The notes beneath the pieces are model-generated. The model saw nothing but the letters and a program-made list of their open reading frames with translations, was not told where the DNA came from and ran no database searches. DNA of 5,213 nucleotides from Desulfobacterales bacterium (GTDB lineage: Bacteria; Desulfobacterota; Desulfobacteria; Desulfobacterales; Desulfobacteraceae): the NCBI GenBank assembly GCA_022361315.1, contig JAKSBB010001258.1, positions 1-5,213 of the forward strand, written 5' to 3'. The translations under genes were made by a program, and so were the position numbers. Numbering within the stretch: position 1 is the stretch's first letter; every line of letters starts with the position of its first letter. This document shows, piece after piece, positions 4,427 to 5,213 of the stretch.

Positions 4427-5213
4427 CTATCCCCTTTCCATGTAGGGCAGTTCAACTGTAAAGCAGGCCCCGCCGTATTTCCTGGAACTACCGGCGAAAA
4501 TCTCTCCACCCAAACGTCTCACAATTTTTTCGGAGATGGACAATCCCAGGCCCGTCCCCCCTTCCTTAAAGGTGACAAAGGATTTGAACACGGTATCATA
4601 CTTTTCCGGTGTCAGTCCGGGGCCGTTATCCTCTACGGTCAGAACCCAAGTTTTCTCACCCCGTTTTAAACTGATATGAATCACCCCGCCTTTATCAGGG
4701 ATCTCGTCCAATGCATTGAGAATAAGGTTCATGAACACCTGGGTCATGGCTGCCGACGGTACCCGGATCGTCTCGGCCCCGGTCTGGAAATCCGGAAGAA
4801 TGATCTCCGTTCCCTTAGCACCTTTTCCCTTGATTTTGGGTGATGCCACCTGAACCACCTGAGCCAGCACCTGAGCCAGCGGCAACATCTCATCTGAGTC
4901 CTCCACCTTCTGCCCCCGGCAGTAGGACAAGACCTCCTCCACAGAGTTGTTCAGCCGGGATATCTCGGACCGCATGATCTCCACAAACTCGTGCTTGGGG
5001 TGCTCCGGCGCCACCTCTTCAGCCAGAATCTCAGCCGCCCCCTTGATGGAGGCCAGCGGATTTTTGATCTCATGGGCCAGGGAGGCCGACACATGCCCCA
5101 AAAGTGACAACTTTGAGGCCTGTCCCAGCTCCTTTTCTGCCTGTACCAGGCGAGCGGCCTGATCGTGGAGGCGCTGGTAGGAAGCAGCCAGTTGTTCCGA
5201 AAGTTCTTTGTAC
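4427..5213 (-). CDS. Sensor histidine kinase, NtrB-like catalytic core (partial, N-terminus beyond right edge)
   Basis: The frame is open to the right edge, giving 261 visible residues (numbered from TAC at 5212). No true start is in view: the in-frame codon at 5110 is TTG inside the HisKA domain and should not be taken as a start. Residues 1-34 form a heptad-like helix, probably the coiled coil leaving a sensor or HAMP domain. The H-box is SASLAHEIKNPL (phosphorylated His47 at 5074-5072). The N-box is FMNLILNALDE (Asn162/Asn166), G1 is EDNGPGL (Asp195), the F-box is around FKSFVTF and G2 is GTGLGLSI (219-226). The protein ends shortly after this HATPase_c domain with no attached receiver. 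It is the cognate kinase of the regulator whose gene begins 5 nt downstream. The sensor domain, and hence the signal, lies outside the window. Confidence 0.96.
   Translation of the reverse strand, partial: YKELSEQLAASYQRLHDQAARLVQAEKELGQASKLSLLGHVSASLAHEIKNPLASIKGAAEILAEEVAPEHPKHEFVEIMRSEISRLNNSVEEVLSYCRGQKVEDSDEMLPLAQVLAQVVQVASPKIKGKGAKGTEIILPDFQTGAETIRVPSAAMTQVFMNLILNALDEIPDKGGVIHISLKRGEKTWVLTVEDNGPGLTPEKYDTVFKSFVTFKEGGTGLGLSISEKIVRRLGGEIFAGSSRKYGGACFTVELPYMERG

Noticed and set aside
5108..5110. TTG at 5110 as the start of the histidine kinase
   Set aside because: The frame continues open to the right edge with a helical linker leading into HisKA; starting at 5110 would cut just 12 residues before the phosphorylated His.

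Overview
The window reads as one regulated gene module, entirely on the minus strand, from what is probably a Gram-negative Desulfobacterota-type (deltaproteobacterial) bacterium. The grounds for that are indirect: an NtrC-type sigma-54 activator beside a -24/-12 promoter, exported proteins with Sec signal peptides, a stand-alone DUF2318 protein, a MacB/FtsX-type ABC permease, moderate GC content and strong AGGAGG ribosome sites. The species cannot be named from the sequence alone.

In transcription order (right to left): 5213-4427 is the C-terminal part of a histidine kinase that enters from beyond the right edge. 4421-3078 is its partner, a complete NtrC-family response regulator (receiver, sigma-54 AAA+, Fis-type HTH). 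Then comes a 220-bp AT-rich intergenic region (3077-2858) holding what looks like a complete enhancer-dependent promoter. It has two tandem sites, one a perfect 16-bp palindrome (3051-3066) and one a 12/16 match to it (3030-3045), with centres 21 bp apart. About 115 bp downstream lies a near-consensus sigma-54 element (2936-2920). After it runs a tight five-gene operon: a secreted heavy-metal-associated (HMA) domain protein with a Cys-rich tail (2857-2408), a secreted DUF2318 six-cysteine protein (2381-1908), a single-pass membrane protein whose periplasmic part looks like an HMA fold without its CxxC (1899-1456), an ABC permease with a periplasmic CxxC (1469-312, GTG start, overlapping the previous gene), and the first 97 residues of an ABC ATPase (291-1, leaving through the left edge).

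Interpretation: the kinase senses an unknown signal and phosphorylates the regulator. The regulator binds the tandem palindromes and opens the sigma-54 promoter of the metal/thiol-protein plus ABC-transporter operon. The DUF2318 + MacB-like permease + ATPase combination recalls the ABC part of the Campylobacter p19/FTR1 iron-uptake locus (Cj1660-Cj1663, from memory), but no P19 or FTR1 gene is visible here and two HMA-like proteins stand in their place. I infer a periplasmic metal- or thiol-handling ABC system under dedicated two-component sigma-54 control; the metal and the direction of transport cannot be read from the sequence. I found no mobile elements, RNA genes, CRISPR arrays or clear terminators.
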